Shown: positions 27,255 through 37,434, counted from the stretch's first letter. The stretch: DNA of 64,000 bases from Gymnodinialimonas phycosphaerae (GCF_019195455.1 NZ_JAIMBW010000001.1:3376001-3440000), one strand, 5' to 3'. The notes: generated by a model not told the origin, from the letters alone. Program-made: numbers and translations.

Positions 27255-27641
27255 ATGGCAGAGAATGATCAAAAGAAACCCAAAAAGCCCAAAGCCGTCC
27301 ACGAGGTGTTCACCCTCCTTGTGGAAGTCGGCCGCAAGGAAAACGACGGATTGCCCAAGAAGGCCACTGGGGCGGGCTTGCTGTGCTTTGCCTCCGGCGT
27401 CGATGAGGCCGAGGCCGTGCGCGAAACCGTGGCGGTGCTCAAGCAGGCCGACCTCGCGCCGCTGGATGTGACGGGCTACGGCAGCCTTGCCGAACGGGAA
27501 GCGCAGGGCGATGAGATCAGCGACGAAGAGCGGGAGCTGATGGAGCGCGCGCGGGCCGAAAACTCGGTGGTCGTGGTGCAGATGACGCCGTTCTACGATG
27601 ACGGGAAAACGGCCGGGGGCCTGGATCCGGCGGACGCGTAG
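27255..27641 (+). CDS. Hypothetical protein (128 aa) with Lys-rich N-terminus
   Basis: The protein begins MAENDQKKPKKPKAVHEVFT, then has an alternating alpha/beta pattern (VFTLLVEVGRK, AGLLCFASGVDEAEAVRETV, LDVTGYGSL, SVVVVQMTPFYDD). No domain is recognised. The start is the ATG at 27255; a TTG- or ATG-type extension upstream is unlikely. It lies between two short proteins near dapD/dapE with no strong ribosome site. A small nucleic-acid-binding or regulatory protein is possible but unsupported. Confidence 0.55.
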   Translation: MAENDQKKPKKPKAVHEVFTLLVEVGRKENDGLPKKATGAGLLCFASGVDEAEAVRETVAVLKQADLAPLDVTGYGSLAEREAQGDEISDEERELMERARAENSVVVVQMTPFYDDGKTAGGLDPADA

Positions 27642-27695
27642 ACACGATCTGCGCGCAGGTTATCGGAAAACCGCATCCCACTTATCGGCGTGCAC

Positions 27696-28742
27696 TCAGG
27701 CGGCCCGCGCGTGGGCTGTCACCAATGCGCGTGCCGCTGCGCGATCCAGTAGCGGCAAGCTTGGCATTGTGTCTGATGCAATCGGGCTGGCCGATTGGCT
27801 GATGTGCTGATTGCCAAGGGCCATGACGTCGCCCAGATGCGCGGTTTCGATCGGCGAGTTTTCTACCCGGATACAGGCCGCGTCATCCAGCATCATGTGA
27901 TAGAACATCCGCATCGGCTTGGAGCGGTCCCGCATCACCGCGCGGCCCATGGCCAGATCGGCCGCCTGCGCCAGCACCGCATCGGTGCCGCAGAGGTAAT
28001 CCACAACGGGGCCGGTCTGAAGCAGGCGGGTTTGTGGCGTGACCACAAGATCGCGGGTCAGTCCGAAGTAGGGCGCGCGCAGGGAAATCGGTGCGGTACG
28101 TCCAAGACACAGCCGGGGCCGCGCCTCGATCCACCGCAAGGGGTGCGGGACACCTTCGTCGTCCAATAGCTCATCCCCGGGACGCAGGGCCTCGATCGGG
28201 CGGGGGCCTTGGACAGTCGACACCAAGGCGCCGCTTTCGACACCCGGCAAATCGGTCGCCGAAATGACGCTGGAGGCAACGGCGGCCACGTGGGCGACGG
28301 ACAGAAAGCCCTCGGCCCGGGGCAGCGCGTCGCGCAACCGTGCCTGCGTGGCAAGGCCAGACCGAAGGCTTTGCACCTGGTCCTGATCGTGATTGGTCAC
28401 TTCGAACAGATCGGCCCGACCCTCGGCGCAGGCGATGTAGCGCACGCCAAGCGTCTCTCCGGCGCGCAGGGTGCCCGGGGCGGTGCACAGGTCGATCTCA
28501 CCGTGCAGCAGGCGGACCGCGCCATCGGGCATCAGATAGATGCAGATCGCCCCATCGCCGTCGGTCGCGCCTTGCCAGAGGCGCAGGGGAATGTCGCGCG
28601 CGACCCCTCGGCCCCGACGCGGTTTGGGGCGGCGCGGGCCGATCAGCTCAAGCCACAGGGTCATTGCGCGCAGGGGCGTGTCGCAAGCCGTGGGCGGGGA
28701 TCGAAAAACCCGTCTGTCGCTCCATATCGCTTGCCATGTCAT
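27696..28742 (-). CDS. Hint-domain protein with degenerate active site
   Basis: The 348-residue protein carries a Hint (hedgehog/intein) domain from about residue 165: GVESGALVSTVQGPRPIEAL followed by RPGDELLDDEG, PLRWIEARPRL, APYFGLTRDLVVTPQTRLLQ and an alanine-rich tail. In functional Hint domains the first residue is cysteine (compare [20 protein letters not shown] in the neighbour), but here the aligned position, about 167, is glycine, so it should be unable to self-process. The N-terminal 160 residues are a separate beta-rich segment. It follows the larger Hint protein by 13 bases and is probably in the same operon. Confidence 0.78.
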   Translation of the reverse strand: MTWQAIWSDRRVFRSPPTACDTPLRAMTLWLELIGPRRPKPRRGRGVARDIPLRLWQGATDGDGAICIYLMPDGAVRLLHGEIDLCTAPGTLRAGETLGVRYIACAEGRADLFEVTNHDQDQVQSLRSGLATQARLRDALPRAEGFLSVAHVAAVASSVISATDLPGVESGALVSTVQGPRPIEALRPGDELLDDEGVPHPLRWIEARPRLCLGRTAPISLRAPYFGLTRDLVVTPQTRLLQTGPVVDYLCGTDAVLAQAADLAMGRAVMRDRSKPMRMFYHMMLDDAACIRVENSPIETAHLGDVMALGNQHISQSASPIASDTMPSLPLLDRAAARALVTAHARAA

Positions 28743-28755
28743 CTGCGCGTCCGCC

Positions 28756-30345
28756 CTATGCCAGCATCGCACGCGCTTCAAAGGCGCGCAGGGGCAGGCG
28801 GGCGGCGGGGCCGTATCCATCCATGGTGCGGCGGTCGATGCCGGGGAACAGGGCCAGAACCTCTTCCTGAACATCGGCATCCAGATTGTTCATCACCGTG
28901 GGGCCGGGCAGGAAGCTTTCAGTGGCGAGGCCTTCCGAGAATATGATCTGGTGCCGGTCGAACAGAAGGTGGAAGTATTCCACTTCGCCGTTCTCCAATT
29001 GGTCCGGGCCAAGCACGTGGATCGAGCAGTCGTTGACCAAATCCTTGGCGGCGACCAGCACTTCATCTTCGCCGAACATCAACTCGGCCATCCAATGGGT
29101 CAGCATCACACGGTGCTGGGGCGACACCACAAGGCGGCGGTGCATTCCCAAGGTGCCGGCCTCGATGGCGATGGGGGCAAAGCGCCCCTCTGCGGCGACC
29201 TTGCGCGACCCGATCCAGCGGATCGGTTGCAGGCCATTGTCGCGGGTTTCGATCATGTCGCCCTCGACCAGATCCTCGACAGCCTTCTCGCCGTCTTCCG
29301 TCAGGATCATTGTGCCCCGCGCAAAGCAAGGGATCGCCGTGACGGTGACAAACGCGGTATCTGTGATCCCGTTGCCGTCATCGGCGGTATAGGTGAAGTT
29401 GATCGTCTCGTTCGCCGTCAGCCCGACCTGCGACGCGGGTGGATCGATCTGCAACTCGCCTGTCACCAGAAGCGTCACCACCGTGCCATCGGCAAGTGTC
29501 ACGCTGTCCCCGGGGTTCACGGCAACACCGTTGATGTGGGTGATGAAGGCGATCCCGCCCGAGGTGGGATCGTTGGCCAGAACATCCAGAACCGACGTCA
29601 CGCCCTCATAGTGCGTGATGCTGTCGGACTCGGCGATGAACTCGCCTTGGATCGAGTCTGCTGCGATCAGCACATTGGAGTCGTAGCTGCTGTCGCCCAC
29701 GTCGGCGATGCCGATCTTGATGTCGTTCGGCACACCGATGTTCACCGGCATGACCAGCGTCAGGGTGACGGTGAAGCCGTCCATCTCGGTGTTGTAGTCG
29801 TCGTTCGTGTTGTTGTTGAACAGCGTCGCATTGGCCGATTGGTTGACCGAGTTGATTTGCGTCACGTTCACAACCGGAGAGCTGACAAGCGTATCGTTGA
29901 CCCAGACCCCGAAGATGTCGTTGTAGATGGACCCGGTGTATTCCGGGTATTCCTCGGACGAGAAGGTGAACTGCATCGTGATGAAGTCGGTCGTGGGGGT
30001 GAAGTTCACCTCCAGGAAGCTGGCGTCGTAGGTGGTACGGTTGGCGGCGTCATTGAAATCGCCATCGCTGCCCGTCCCGGGGGAGTTGGTCGAGGTGCTT
30101 CCCGACCGGTTGGGATCGCCGCTTGACTGGGTGACATGGCTGGCGCGGCCCGTGGACAGGATCACGCCGGTGTCCGATGGGGTCAGGCCGGGGGCCACAT
30201 TATCGCCATCGGAGTAGATGCCAGAAGATTGGCTCCACCCCGTGTAGGATGCCGAATTGACCGTGACACCGGGGCCAAAGATCGTGTTGGCCATCTGCAA
30301 CGGAGTTGCGTTTTCATTGATTGGTAGCTCGTCGCCCGTCGCCAT
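28756..30345 (-). CDS. Hint-domain protein with choice-of-anchor-L type and cadherin-like domains
   Basis: The 529-residue protein has three parts. Residues about 1-235 are Asn/Thr/Ser-rich and contain [13 protein letters not shown] and [11 protein letters not shown], the choice-of-anchor L pattern. Residues about 245-337 resemble a cadherin/VCBS-like module ([19 protein letters not shown]). From C340 a Hint domain begins ([20 protein letters not shown], then [20 protein letters not shown] and [10 protein letters not shown]). There is no N-terminal signal peptide, consistent with type I secretion of many roseobacter Hint and RTX proteins, though no RTX repeats are visible. Cys340 is present, so self-cleavage is conceivable. 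Confidence 0.85.
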   Translation of the reverse strand: MATGDELPINENATPLQMANTIFGPGVTVNSASYTGWSQSSGIYSDGDNVAPGLTPSDTGVILSTGRASHVTQSSGDPNRSGSTSTNSPGTGSDGDFNDAANRTTYDASFLEVNFTPTTDFITMQFTFSSEEYPEYTGSIYNDIFGVWVNDTLVSSPVVNVTQINSVNQSANATLFNNNTNDDYNTEMDGFTVTLTLVMPVNIGVPNDIKIGIADVGDSSYDSNVLIAADSIQGEFIAESDSITHYEGVTSVLDVLANDPTSGGIAFITHINGVAVNPGDSVTLADGTVVTLLVTGELQIDPPASQVGLTANETINFTYTADDGNGITDTAFVTVTAIPCFARGTMILTEDGEKAVEDLVEGDMIETRDNGLQPIRWIGSRKVAAEGRFAPIAIEAGTLGMHRRLVVSPQHRVMLTHWMAELMFGEDEVLVAAKDLVNDCSIHVLGPDQLENGEVEYFHLLFDRHQIIFSEGLATESFLPGPTVMNNLDADVQEEVLALFPGIDRRTMDGYGPAARLPLRAFEARAMLA

Positions 30346-30640
30346 CGTCTGCCGTCACCCTTTCGGGCCGAGGTTTGGCTGGCCTGCTACTTGCGCATGC
30401 GTTTTACGCCTCGGGCAAAGCCCCAGCGGTTCGCATGACGATACTCGTTACATTGCTCAATGCGGCGCTGTTTTTTTGCGTCCGCTGCCTGCCTCGGCGT
30501 TTTTATCTTTCGTGATCGTTAACACGCAACCCGTTGATCTGGCCACTTTTCTGCATTTTTGGACCATCTTGTCGCCGCATTGTGGTCTCTGGGCCACGCC
30601 GATAGAATGCGGCCACTACATCCTGTATCCCGAGGTTTTC

Positions 30641-31795
30641 ATGTCACAAAGTCCTGTCGATCCAGTTGCCCTTACGGCACGTTTGATCCGCTGCAACTCT
30701 GTCACGCCGCTGGAAGGGGGCGCTTTGGTCCTGTTGGAGGACCTGTTGTCAGAGGCCGGGTTCGACTGCACGCGGGTCGATCGCGGTGGCATCGCCAACC
30801 TCTATGCCCGCTGGGGGACGCGGGGCAACGGCCGCGCCTTTGGCTTCAACGGCCATACCGATGTGGTGCCCGTCGGGGATGAGGCCGCCTGGACCCACCC
30901 GCCGTTCGGCGCCGAGATCGATGGAGAGTGGATGTACGGACGCGGGGCGACGGACATGAAATCTGGTGTAGCGGCCTTTGCGGCCGCGGCCATCGATTTT
31001 GTGCGCGACACCCCCCCGGACGGGGCCGTGGTTCTGGCGATCACCGGTGACGAAGAGGGTGAAAGCACCGACGGCACCATCGCCCTTCTGGATTGGATGG
31101 AGGAGACCGGCGAGCGTATCGATGTCTGTATCGTCGGAGAGCCGACCTGCCCCGAACAGATGGGCGACATGATGAAGATCGGTCGCCGGGGCGCCCTGAC
31201 GGCGTTCTTCGAGGTGATCGGCAAGCAAGGCCATTCCGCCTACCTGCACAAGGTCATCAACCCGATGCCCGCCGTGGCGCTTTTGGGTCATCGCCTGTCC
31301 TCCCACGTTCTGGATGAAGGCACCGACCATTTCGATCCGTCGACCTGTGCGATCACTACCATCGACACCGGCAATCCGGCCAACAACGTGATCCCCGCCA
31401 AGACCCGCATGACCGTGAACCTGCGGTTCAATGATTTGCATACGGGCCAGAGCCTGACAGAATGGCTTCGCGCCGAGGCCGACCGCGTGGCCGAGGAAAC
31501 CGGCACGACGATCCACATGACCACCAAACTCAGCGGCGAGTCGTTCCTGACCCCGCCCGGCGAATTGTCGGATCTGGTAGCCCGCGCCGTGGAGGCCGAA
31601 ACGGGCCGCAAACCCACCCTCTCCACCACCGGCGGCACCTCTGACGCGCGGTTTGTGAAGAACCACTGCGCCGTGGTGGAATTCGGCCTTGTCGGCCACC
31701 GCATGCACCAGGTCGACGAACGGGTGCGCATCAGCGATATCCACGACCTCAAGCGCGTCTATACCCGTGTGTTGACGGATTATTTTGCGGGGTAG
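30641..31795 (+). CDS. dapE: Succinyl-diaminopimelate desuccinylase
   Basis: The 384-residue zinc aminoacylase removes succinate from N-succinyl-LL-DAP. M20-family motifs are present: [14 protein letters not shown] (metal His and Asp), [32 protein letters not shown] (catalytic Glu pair) and [20 protein letters not shown]. The start is the ATG after CGAGG; open frame continues upstream but is unlike the family. The 295-base gap before it, shared with the divergent Hint gene, holds promoters that I could not place. Confidence 0.95.
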   Translation: MSQSPVDPVALTARLIRCNSVTPLEGGALVLLEDLLSEAGFDCTRVDRGGIANLYARWGTRGNGRAFGFNGHTDVVPVGDEAAWTHPPFGAEIDGEWMYGRGATDMKSGVAAFAAAAIDFVRDTPPDGAVVLAITGDEEGESTDGTIALLDWMEETGERIDVCIVGEPTCPEQMGDMMKIGRRGALTAFFEVIGKQGHSAYLHKVINPMPAVALLGHRLSSHVLDEGTDHFDPSTCAITTIDTGNPANNVIPAKTRMTVNLRFNDLHTGQSLTEWLRAEADRVAEETGTTIHMTTKLSGESFLTPPGELSDLVARAVEAETGRKPTLSTTGGTSDARFVKNHCAVVEFGLVGHRMHQVDERVRISDIHDLKRVYTRVLTDYFAG

Positions 31796-31969
31796 GCCGA
31801 TGATTGGCTTTGGGTCCTCAGCCGAAGGTCATGATCCAACCGCCAAAGCCTTCTTGACGGATAGAAATTGACCCTGCCGATGAAGCGGTTTGCATACTGC
31901 GAACTGCCTCCACTGAAGCCGTAGGCTGCATCTCACGAAGATCGACTGAGCGAAAGAAAGGATCAACGC

Positions 31970-32599
31970 ATGACTGAGCGTATCTGGTTTTGTGATGTTC
32001 CACGCAGCACTTCGGCCTTGATCGGGTTTGCGGCGGCCGCAAGCGATGATCCCGATCGGCTGGAGGTCAGCAAGCGCCTCAAGCCGATCTTCACGGCGAA
32101 TTGGCGTGGGGAAAAGGTGAGCGAGGGCGACGTACCAGACAAGCTGTACTATCGGCAGCCTGGCCGTTTCCGAAAGCCGGTTCCGCCCGTGTTCGTCAAC
32201 GGGTTCACTTACCTGCGTGCTGATGTGGCAGAGATCCTGAGGGCACATGACATGGGACAGGCCGCGCTTTTTGCGGTGAATTTGTTCCAGAACGACAAGG
32301 TGACCCCGGTTGAGGGGGACGTGTTCACCCTGAATGTAGCCAATTCCAAGCCGACGATTGATCCCGAAAGTTTCGGGCTGCGGCGCTTTGTTCCGGGGCA
32401 GGACTGGTATGTGCTGCCCCGTGATCTTCCGGCACGTCACGGCAATTTCACCGCCCCCCGGTCAACGCTTGAAGGACCTGATCTGTGGGTCGATCCGCGC
32501 ATTGTGCAGACGATGTTTTTCTCGGACCGGCTTGTCCAATCGCTCAAGGCCGCAAAGCTTCATCGCCAGTTCGATCTGTACCCCTGCAAGACCGAGTGA
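31970..32599 (+). CDS. Imm11/DUF1629-like hypothetical protein
   Basis: The 209-residue protein starts after a good ribosome site (gaaaggatcaacgcATG). The block FVNGFTYLRADVAEILRAHD and TPVEGDVFTLNVANSKPTID resemble the Imm11/DUF1629 immunity-protein family, where a G-x-x-x-V-V/L-L core is followed by a phosphate-like loop, but the match is by eye only. No toxin gene is adjacent. A 60-base stretch at 32281-32340 has 33 G/C (55%), lower than most of the window, which would fit transfer. It stands alone between dapE and rnr. Confidence 0.55.
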   Translation: MTERIWFCDVPRSTSALIGFAAAASDDPDRLEVSKRLKPIFTANWRGEKVSEGDVPDKLYYRQPGRFRKPVPPVFVNGFTYLRADVAEILRAHDMGQAALFAVNLFQNDKVTPVEGDVFTLNVANSKPTIDPESFGLRRFVPGQDWYVLPRDLPARHGNFTAPRSTLEGPDLWVDPRIVQTMFFSDRLVQSLKAAKLHRQFDLYPCKTE

Positions 32600-32844
32600 C
32601 ATCGAAAGGGGGAGTTTCCGAAAAACTGAACAGGTTTAGGAACATTCCACACGCCATCGGGAATAGGTTGACCCCTGGCCCTTCCTTGATAAGCGTAGAA
32701 GCGTCATTCACGCACGGCGGCTGATCGAGATTAGTTGCGGGCGCGGGGCCAGTCAGTCCAAAACTGTCCGCGTCCAATTGCAGTTGCCCAATAGTCCCCC
32801 ATTTCCCCCATGACGGCCCGCAGCCTCCGTGCTACCTCACCCCC

Positions 32845-35100
32845 ATGAGCAACATCCCCTCCAAAGAGCAGATCCTGCAATGGATCACCGACAACCCCGC
32901 CCGGCGGTCCAAGCGCGACATCGCCAAGGCGTTCGGCATCAAGGGGGCGGCTCGGATTGACCTGAAGCGCATCCTCAAAGAGCTTGAGGGCGAGGGGCAC
33001 CTCGAAAAGAAGGGGCGCATCTACCACGATCCCCAGAAGCTGCCGCCCGTGACGATCCTGTCCGTGCAGGCACCCGACGAAAACGGGGATCTCTTCGCCC
33101 GTCCGCTGGAATGGCATGGCGAGGGGGTAGAGCCGCGCGTGCTCTACGCGCCCCGCACGGCAGACCCGGCCGTGGGCGCGGGGGACCGTATCCTGGCCAA
33201 GGTGTTCGAAGCGAAGGGCGAGGATCACCACTACACCGCCCGCCTGATCCGCAAGATCGGGACCAATCCGCGCAAGATCCTCGGGATTTTCCGCAAGGGG
33301 GACGAGGGCGGGACGATCACGCCGATCTCCAAGGGGATGGACAAGGAATGGCAGGTGCGTCCCGGCGATACCCACGGGGCCAGGGACGGCGAGTTGGTGG
33401 AGGGCGAGCTGGCCGGGCCAAAGGCGCGCATGGGCGCGCCCCGGGCAAGGATCACGGCGCGTGTGGGCGACCCCGGCGCGGCGCGGGCTGTGTCACTGAT
33501 CGCGATCCACGAACATGGCATTCCCGACAGCTTCCCCGACGCGGTGATCGCCCGGGCCGATGCCGCAAAGCCAGCAGGGCTAAAGGGGCGCGAAGACCTG
33601 CGGGACTTGCCATTGATCACCATCGACCCGGCCGATGCACGCGACCATGACGACGCCTGCTATGCCCACGCCGATGATGACCCGAAGAACGAGGGCGGTC
33701 ACGTCATCTGGGTCGCGATTGCCGATGTGGCCCACTACGTCACACCGGATTCGGCGCTGGACCGCGAGGCGCGCAAGCGCGGGAACTCGACGTATTTCCC
33801 CGACCGCGTGGTGCCGATGTTGCCGGATCGCCTGTCGGGCGATTTGTGCTCGCTCCATGAAGGGGTGCCACGGGCGGTGATCGCCGTGCGGATGGTCATC
33901 GACGCGACGGGCACGAAGATCGGGCACAGCTTCCACCGGGGCCTGATGAAATCGCACGCGTCGCTAAGCTACGAGGAAGCGCAGGCGGCGCAGGATGGGG
34001 AGGTGACCGAGCGGACCGAACCCCTCATCGAGAGCGTTATTCGCCCTCTCTTCGCAGCTTATGACGCGCTGAAGATTGCACGGGCCAAGCGGCAGCCGTT
34101 GGAGTTGGACCTGCCGGAACGGCGGATCGAGCTGGACGATAGTGGCAAGGTCATCTCGGTGGCCTTCAAGGACCGGCTCGACGCACATCGGTTGATCGAG
34201 GAATTCATGGTTCTGGCCAATGTCGCCGCCGCCGAGACCCTGATCGCCAAGCGCACGGCATTGCTGTTCCGGGTGCACGAAGAACCCTCGCCCGAGAAGC
34301 TGGAGGCGCTGCGCGACGTGGCCGAAAGCGCGGGCCTGACGCTGGCCAAGGGGCAGGTGTTGCAAACGCGGCATCTGAACGACCTGCTGCGCGTGGCGGG
34401 GGAGGACGTCTCTGAATTGATCTCCATCTCGACCCTGCGGTCGATGCAGCAGGCCTATTACAACCCCGATAACTTCGGCCACTTCGGCCTTGCCCTGAAA
34501 AGCTATGCGCACTTCACCTCGCCCATTCGCCGCTATGCGGACTTGATCGTGCACCGGGCCCTGATCAGCGCCCATGGCTGGGGCAAAGATGGCTTGTCTG
34601 CCGCCGAGATCGAGCGGCTGGAAGAAACGGCCAAGATGATCTCGATGACCGAGCGGCGATCGATGGTGGCAGAGCGTGATACGTCGGATCGCTACCTTGC
34701 GGCATTCCTAGCGGATCGGGTGGGCGCGGAGTTTGCCGGCCGGATCTCGGGGATTGCGCGGTTCGGCGTGTTCGTGAAACTGGACGAGACGGGTGCCGAC
34801 GGGCTGCTGCCGATGCGCGCGCTGGGGCAGGAGTATTTTCACTACGATGCCGAGGCGCAGACCCTGATGGGGTCCGACACGGGCACGTTGATCAGCATCG
34901 GCGACCGGGTGCTGGTGAAGCTGGCCGAAGCGGTGCCGGTAACGGGTGGGTTGATCCTGGAATTGCTGGAACATGACGGCAAGGCACCCGCACAGGGGCG
35001 GCGCCGGGGACGCGGGAAGCCGCCCGCGCGCCGCAAGGTGGGCGCAACGAAGGGCCGGAAGACGAAGCTGCGCAAGAAGTCGGCGCGGAGCCCGTCCTGA
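32845..35100 (+). CDS. rnr: Ribonuclease R
   Basis: The 751-residue 3'-5' exoribonuclease has an N-terminal winged helix (residues about 1-65, RRSKRDIAKAFGIKGAARID), cold-shock-like segments, and the RNB catalytic domain with the acidic cluster in DLPLITIDPADARDHDDACY and RLSGDLCSLHEGVPRAVI. A C-terminal S1 domain (GRISGIARFGVFVKLDETG) and a basic tail of about 40 residues (RRRGRGKPPARRKVG) follow, as in RNase R. It degrades structured RNA, rRNA and defective tRNA. Upstream 245 bases hold no recognised gene. Confidence 0.95.
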   Translation: MSNIPSKEQILQWITDNPARRSKRDIAKAFGIKGAARIDLKRILKELEGEGHLEKKGRIYHDPQKLPPVTILSVQAPDENGDLFARPLEWHGEGVEPRVLYAPRTADPAVGAGDRILAKVFEAKGEDHHYTARLIRKIGTNPRKILGIFRKGDEGGTITPISKGMDKEWQVRPGDTHGARDGELVEGELAGPKARMGAPRARITARVGDPGAARAVSLIAIHEHGIPDSFPDAVIARADAAKPAGLKGREDLRDLPLITIDPADARDHDDACYAHADDDPKNEGGHVIWVAIADVAHYVTPDSALDREARKRGNSTYFPDRVVPMLPDRLSGDLCSLHEGVPRAVIAVRMVIDATGTKIGHSFHRGLMKSHASLSYEEAQAAQDGEVTERTEPLIESVIRPLFAAYDALKIARAKRQPLELDLPERRIELDDSGKVISVAFKDRLDAHRLIEEFMVLANVAAAETLIAKRTALLFRVHEEPSPEKLEALRDVAESAGLTLAKGQVLQTRHLNDLLRVAGEDVSELISISTLRSMQQAYYNPDNFGHFGLALKSYAHFTSPIRRYADLIVHRALISAHGWGKDGLSAAEIERLEETAKMISMTERRSMVAERDTSDRYLAAFLADRVGAEFAGRISGIARFGVFVKLDETGADGLLPMRALGQEYFHYDAEAQTLMGSDTGTLISIGDRVLVKLAEAVPVTGGLILELLEHDGKAPAQGRRRGRGKPPARRKVGATKGRKTKLRKKSARSPS

Positions 35101-35249
35101 CGCGTTGTCTGCCTCATCCGTAACGCGACATTAACCGTTTCAAAGCAAAGGTGATTGGCGAAAGCCCGCGTATTGTTTGTGGAAAATCTGTTAGTCTTGC
35201 GTAACTTTGCTATATTGTTGCGCTGTCGAACATAATCGAGCCTTTGTTC

Positions 35250-36746
35250 ATGTCCGGTCTTAGACCCCTCTTTCTTGTGGCTTCCCTGGTCTTCGGGCTG
35301 CCTGTCGTGGCGTCTCCGCCGGCGATTTCGCCGCTGCCGTTGCCCCGCCCTGTCCAGGGCGCGGTGGTGGCTGTCGAGGTTTCGGCCCCGTCCCGGCGCA
35401 ATGTGCTGATCGAAGTGATCGCGGAAGAGGCGATTGCCGAAGTTGTCGCGGTGGAGGACCCGCCCGAGGCCGAAGTGACAGCGCCAAGCGATCTGGCGAT
35501 CCTGGCCTCTCCCCGCCCCACATGGCGCGGCGATGTGCCGTCCGACTTTGCGATCCGCGCCGCGCGGCTGAGGGCAGAGGCAGAGGCTGAAGAAGCCGCT
35601 GTCGGCCCGATCCGCACCAGTGACCCGGAATTCCGCGCCTGGATTGCCGCGTTCGAAGAACGGGCACGGGCCGCGGGGATCAGCGCCCGGACCTTCGCGC
35701 GCGCTTTTGACGGGTTGCAGTTGAATACCCGCGTGCTGGAACGCGACCGGAACCAGGCCGAGTTCTCTCGGGCGTTGTGGGAGTACCTGGACACGGCGGT
35801 CTCGGCCACGCGCATCCGCAATGGCCAGGAAGCACGGGCCGAATGGCGTACGACGCTGGGCCGGATTGAAGAGCAATATCAAGTGGAAGCCGAAGTGGTC
35901 CTGGCCGTCTGGGGCCTTGAAAGCGCCTATGGGGCCATGCGCGGCAGCGAAGGCATTGTGGAGGCCATGGCCTCGCTTGCGTTCGACGGGCGGCGGCAGG
36001 AATTCTTCGAGGAACAGTTGATTGCCGCGCTGCAGATCCTTGAGGCGGGCGATACAAGGCCGCGCAACATGACGGGCTCCTGGGCCGGGGCGATGGGGCA
36101 CACGCAGTTCATGCCGACAAGCTACCTACAGTTCGCGCAGGATTTCGACGGCGACGGTCGCCGCAATATCTGGAGCGACAACCCCGTCGATGCGCTGGCC
36201 TCCACCGCCCATTATCTGGCGGAACACGGTTGGGTCTATGGCCAGCCCTGGGGCATGGAAGTGCGCTTGCCCGAGGGATTCGACTATCGCCTGGCCGGAG
36301 AGCAGGAGCGTATCGGCGCGGCGTTCTGGAACCAACAGGGGGTGCGCCTGATTAACGGCGACCCGATTCCGGACCACGGGCCTGCGTCGATCCTGCTGCC
36401 GGCGGGGGCCGAGGGGGTCGCGCTGGTGGTGTTCAGCAACTTCCGGGTGATCGAGCGGTATAACCCGGCCGATGCCTATGTGATCGCGATCGGGCACTTG
36501 AGCGACCGGATCGATGGAGGCCCGGCGTTTCAGGCAAGCTGGCCCCGCGGGGACCGCGCGTTGAGTTTTGCAGAGCGGGAAGAGCTGCAGCGTCTGCTGC
36601 TGGCGGCGGGCCATTACAGCGAGCGGATCGACGGGATCATCGGGCCGATCACCATTGCGGCGGTGCGCAGCTATCAGGACGCGGTGGGTGTGACCCCGGA
36701 CGGCTACGCGTCGCTGGCGATCTTGCAGCGGTTGCGGGGCGGGTAG
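35250..36746 (+). CDS. MltB-type lytic murein transglycosylase with peptidoglycan-binding domain
   Basis: The 498-residue protein has an N-terminal signal (LRPLFLVASLVFGLPVVASP), a Pro/Ala/Glu-rich linker to about residue 125, then the SLT_2 (MltB) domain: VVLAVWGLESAYGAMRGSEG with catalytic Glu, GSWAGAMGHTQFMPTSYLQF and FDGDGRRNIWSDNPVDALAS. A C-terminal PG_binding_1 domain begins near residue 430 (LLLAAGHYSERIDGIIGPIT). It cleaves glycan strands to 1,6-anhydro-MurNAc products. A TTG two codons upstream is also possible. A strong terminator follows. Confidence 0.92.
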   Translation: MSGLRPLFLVASLVFGLPVVASPPAISPLPLPRPVQGAVVAVEVSAPSRRNVLIEVIAEEAIAEVVAVEDPPEAEVTAPSDLAILASPRPTWRGDVPSDFAIRAARLRAEAEAEEAAVGPIRTSDPEFRAWIAAFEERARAAGISARTFARAFDGLQLNTRVLERDRNQAEFSRALWEYLDTAVSATRIRNGQEARAEWRTTLGRIEEQYQVEAEVVLAVWGLESAYGAMRGSEGIVEAMASLAFDGRRQEFFEEQLIAALQILEAGDTRPRNMTGSWAGAMGHTQFMPTSYLQFAQDFDGDGRRNIWSDNPVDALASTAHYLAEHGWVYGQPWGMEVRLPEGFDYRLAGEQERIGAAFWNQQGVRLINGDPIPDHGPASILLPAGAEGVALVVFSNFRVIERYNPADAYVIAIGHLSDRIDGGPAFQASWPRGDRALSFAEREELQRLLLAAGHYSERIDGIIGPITIAAVRSYQDAVGVTPDGYASLAILQRLRGG

Positions 36747-36754
36747 CCTCATTT

Positions 36755-36785
36755 TGGGCCCAAACTTTTGGGCCCAGGTTTTTTT
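36755..36785 (+). terminator. Intrinsic terminator after the lytic transglycosylase
   Basis: A perfect 10-bp stem (TGGGCCCAAA / TTTGGGCCCA, 2-base apex) is followed by GG and seven T residues, 9 bases after the stop. The region to 36879 has further GC hairpins (GCCC TTC GGGC and GCGCACC TGC GGTGCGC) and no gene. Confidence 0.9.
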
Positions 36786-36879
36786 AGGGTTGCGCCTTGG
36801 CTCAGACGCCCTTCGGGCGCCTTCCCCAAGTCGCCGGGGGCCTCGCGCACCTGCGGTGCGCTCGGCGGGGGCATATCGT

Positions 36880-37347
36880 CTAGGCAGGCGTTACGGGGCA
36901 GCCGATGGATAGTTGGCCCGGTTCCAGAACTTGCGCGCACCAACCGCCGTGACCGCGCATGGCAGTGTAGCCGCCGGGGCCGAGGGCGGCCTCCATCCGG
37001 GAACAGGGGGCGCAGGGGATCGTGATCTCGATCAATGCCTCGCCGATGCGGATCTGTTTGCCGCGCAGGGCCTGAAGGTTCAGCCTGGAGATAACGAGGT
37101 TGCGGCGCAGCACCTCGGGCGCGAGGTCCGGCAGCCCCGCAAGGGCGGCAATCACCGGCAGATGTTCGGCCTGGATCAAGGTCAGCGCGCGTTTGCCAGG
37201 GCGGGCGTGGTCGCCTTGCAGTCCGTCCGCTTGCAGAGATGCCTCCGGGACGGGCTGTAGCCCGGCCAGCCGCTTGGGGCGCAGCCCGATCCAATCGAGG
37301 CGCCCGGTCTGTGCATGGCGCGCGGTGAGGGTGGCGAGGGTTTCCAT
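36880..37347 (-). CDS. MOSC domain-containing protein
   Basis: The 155-residue protein is a compact MOSC domain: DWIGLRPKRLAGLQPVPEA, RKR-type LTLIQAEHLPVIAAL, RRNLVISRLNLQALRGKQIR (typical NhxT/R-x-NhhhS pattern) and TIPCAPCSRMEAALGPGGYT, ending GHGGWCAQVLEPGQLSIGCP. MOSC proteins handle molybdenum cofactor or transfer sulfur. Cys residues in PCAPC may be the acceptor. The start is ATG 37347; frames extending to 37866 are shadows of the imuB gene. It is divergent from imuB and shares its 87-base upstream region, including the LexA box. Confidence 0.82.
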   Translation of the reverse strand: METLATLTARHAQTGRLDWIGLRPKRLAGLQPVPEASLQADGLQGDHARPGKRALTLIQAEHLPVIAALAGLPDLAPEVLRRNLVISRLNLQALRGKQIRIGEALIEITIPCAPCSRMEAALGPGGYTAMRGHGGWCAQVLEPGQLSIGCPVTPA

Positions 37348-37405
37348 GGTCCTGCCCTTAGCACAGGCGGGGACTCGACTCCTAGAAGGTGTCGCTTTAA
37401 TTTGA

Positions 37406-37420
37406 GAACAAATCAGGAAC
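37406..37420 (+). promoter_or_regulatory. LexA (SOS) box, GAAC-N7-GAAC
   Basis: GAAC at 37406-37409 and GAAC at 37417-37420 are separated by exactly 7 bases, the direct-repeat LexA operator of alphaproteobacteria (GTTC-N7-GTTC on the other strand). It lies 14 bases before the start codon of the ImuB-type polymerase and within the shared region with the divergent MOSC gene. Confidence 0.75.
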
Positions 37421-37434
37421 ATGTGCTGCCCTCC

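Noticed and set aside
36749..37294. 181-codon minus-strand frame rich in Arg/Pro/Ala
   Set aside because: Composition is typical of a shadow frame; the overlapping frame at 36880-37347 is a recognisable MOSC protein.
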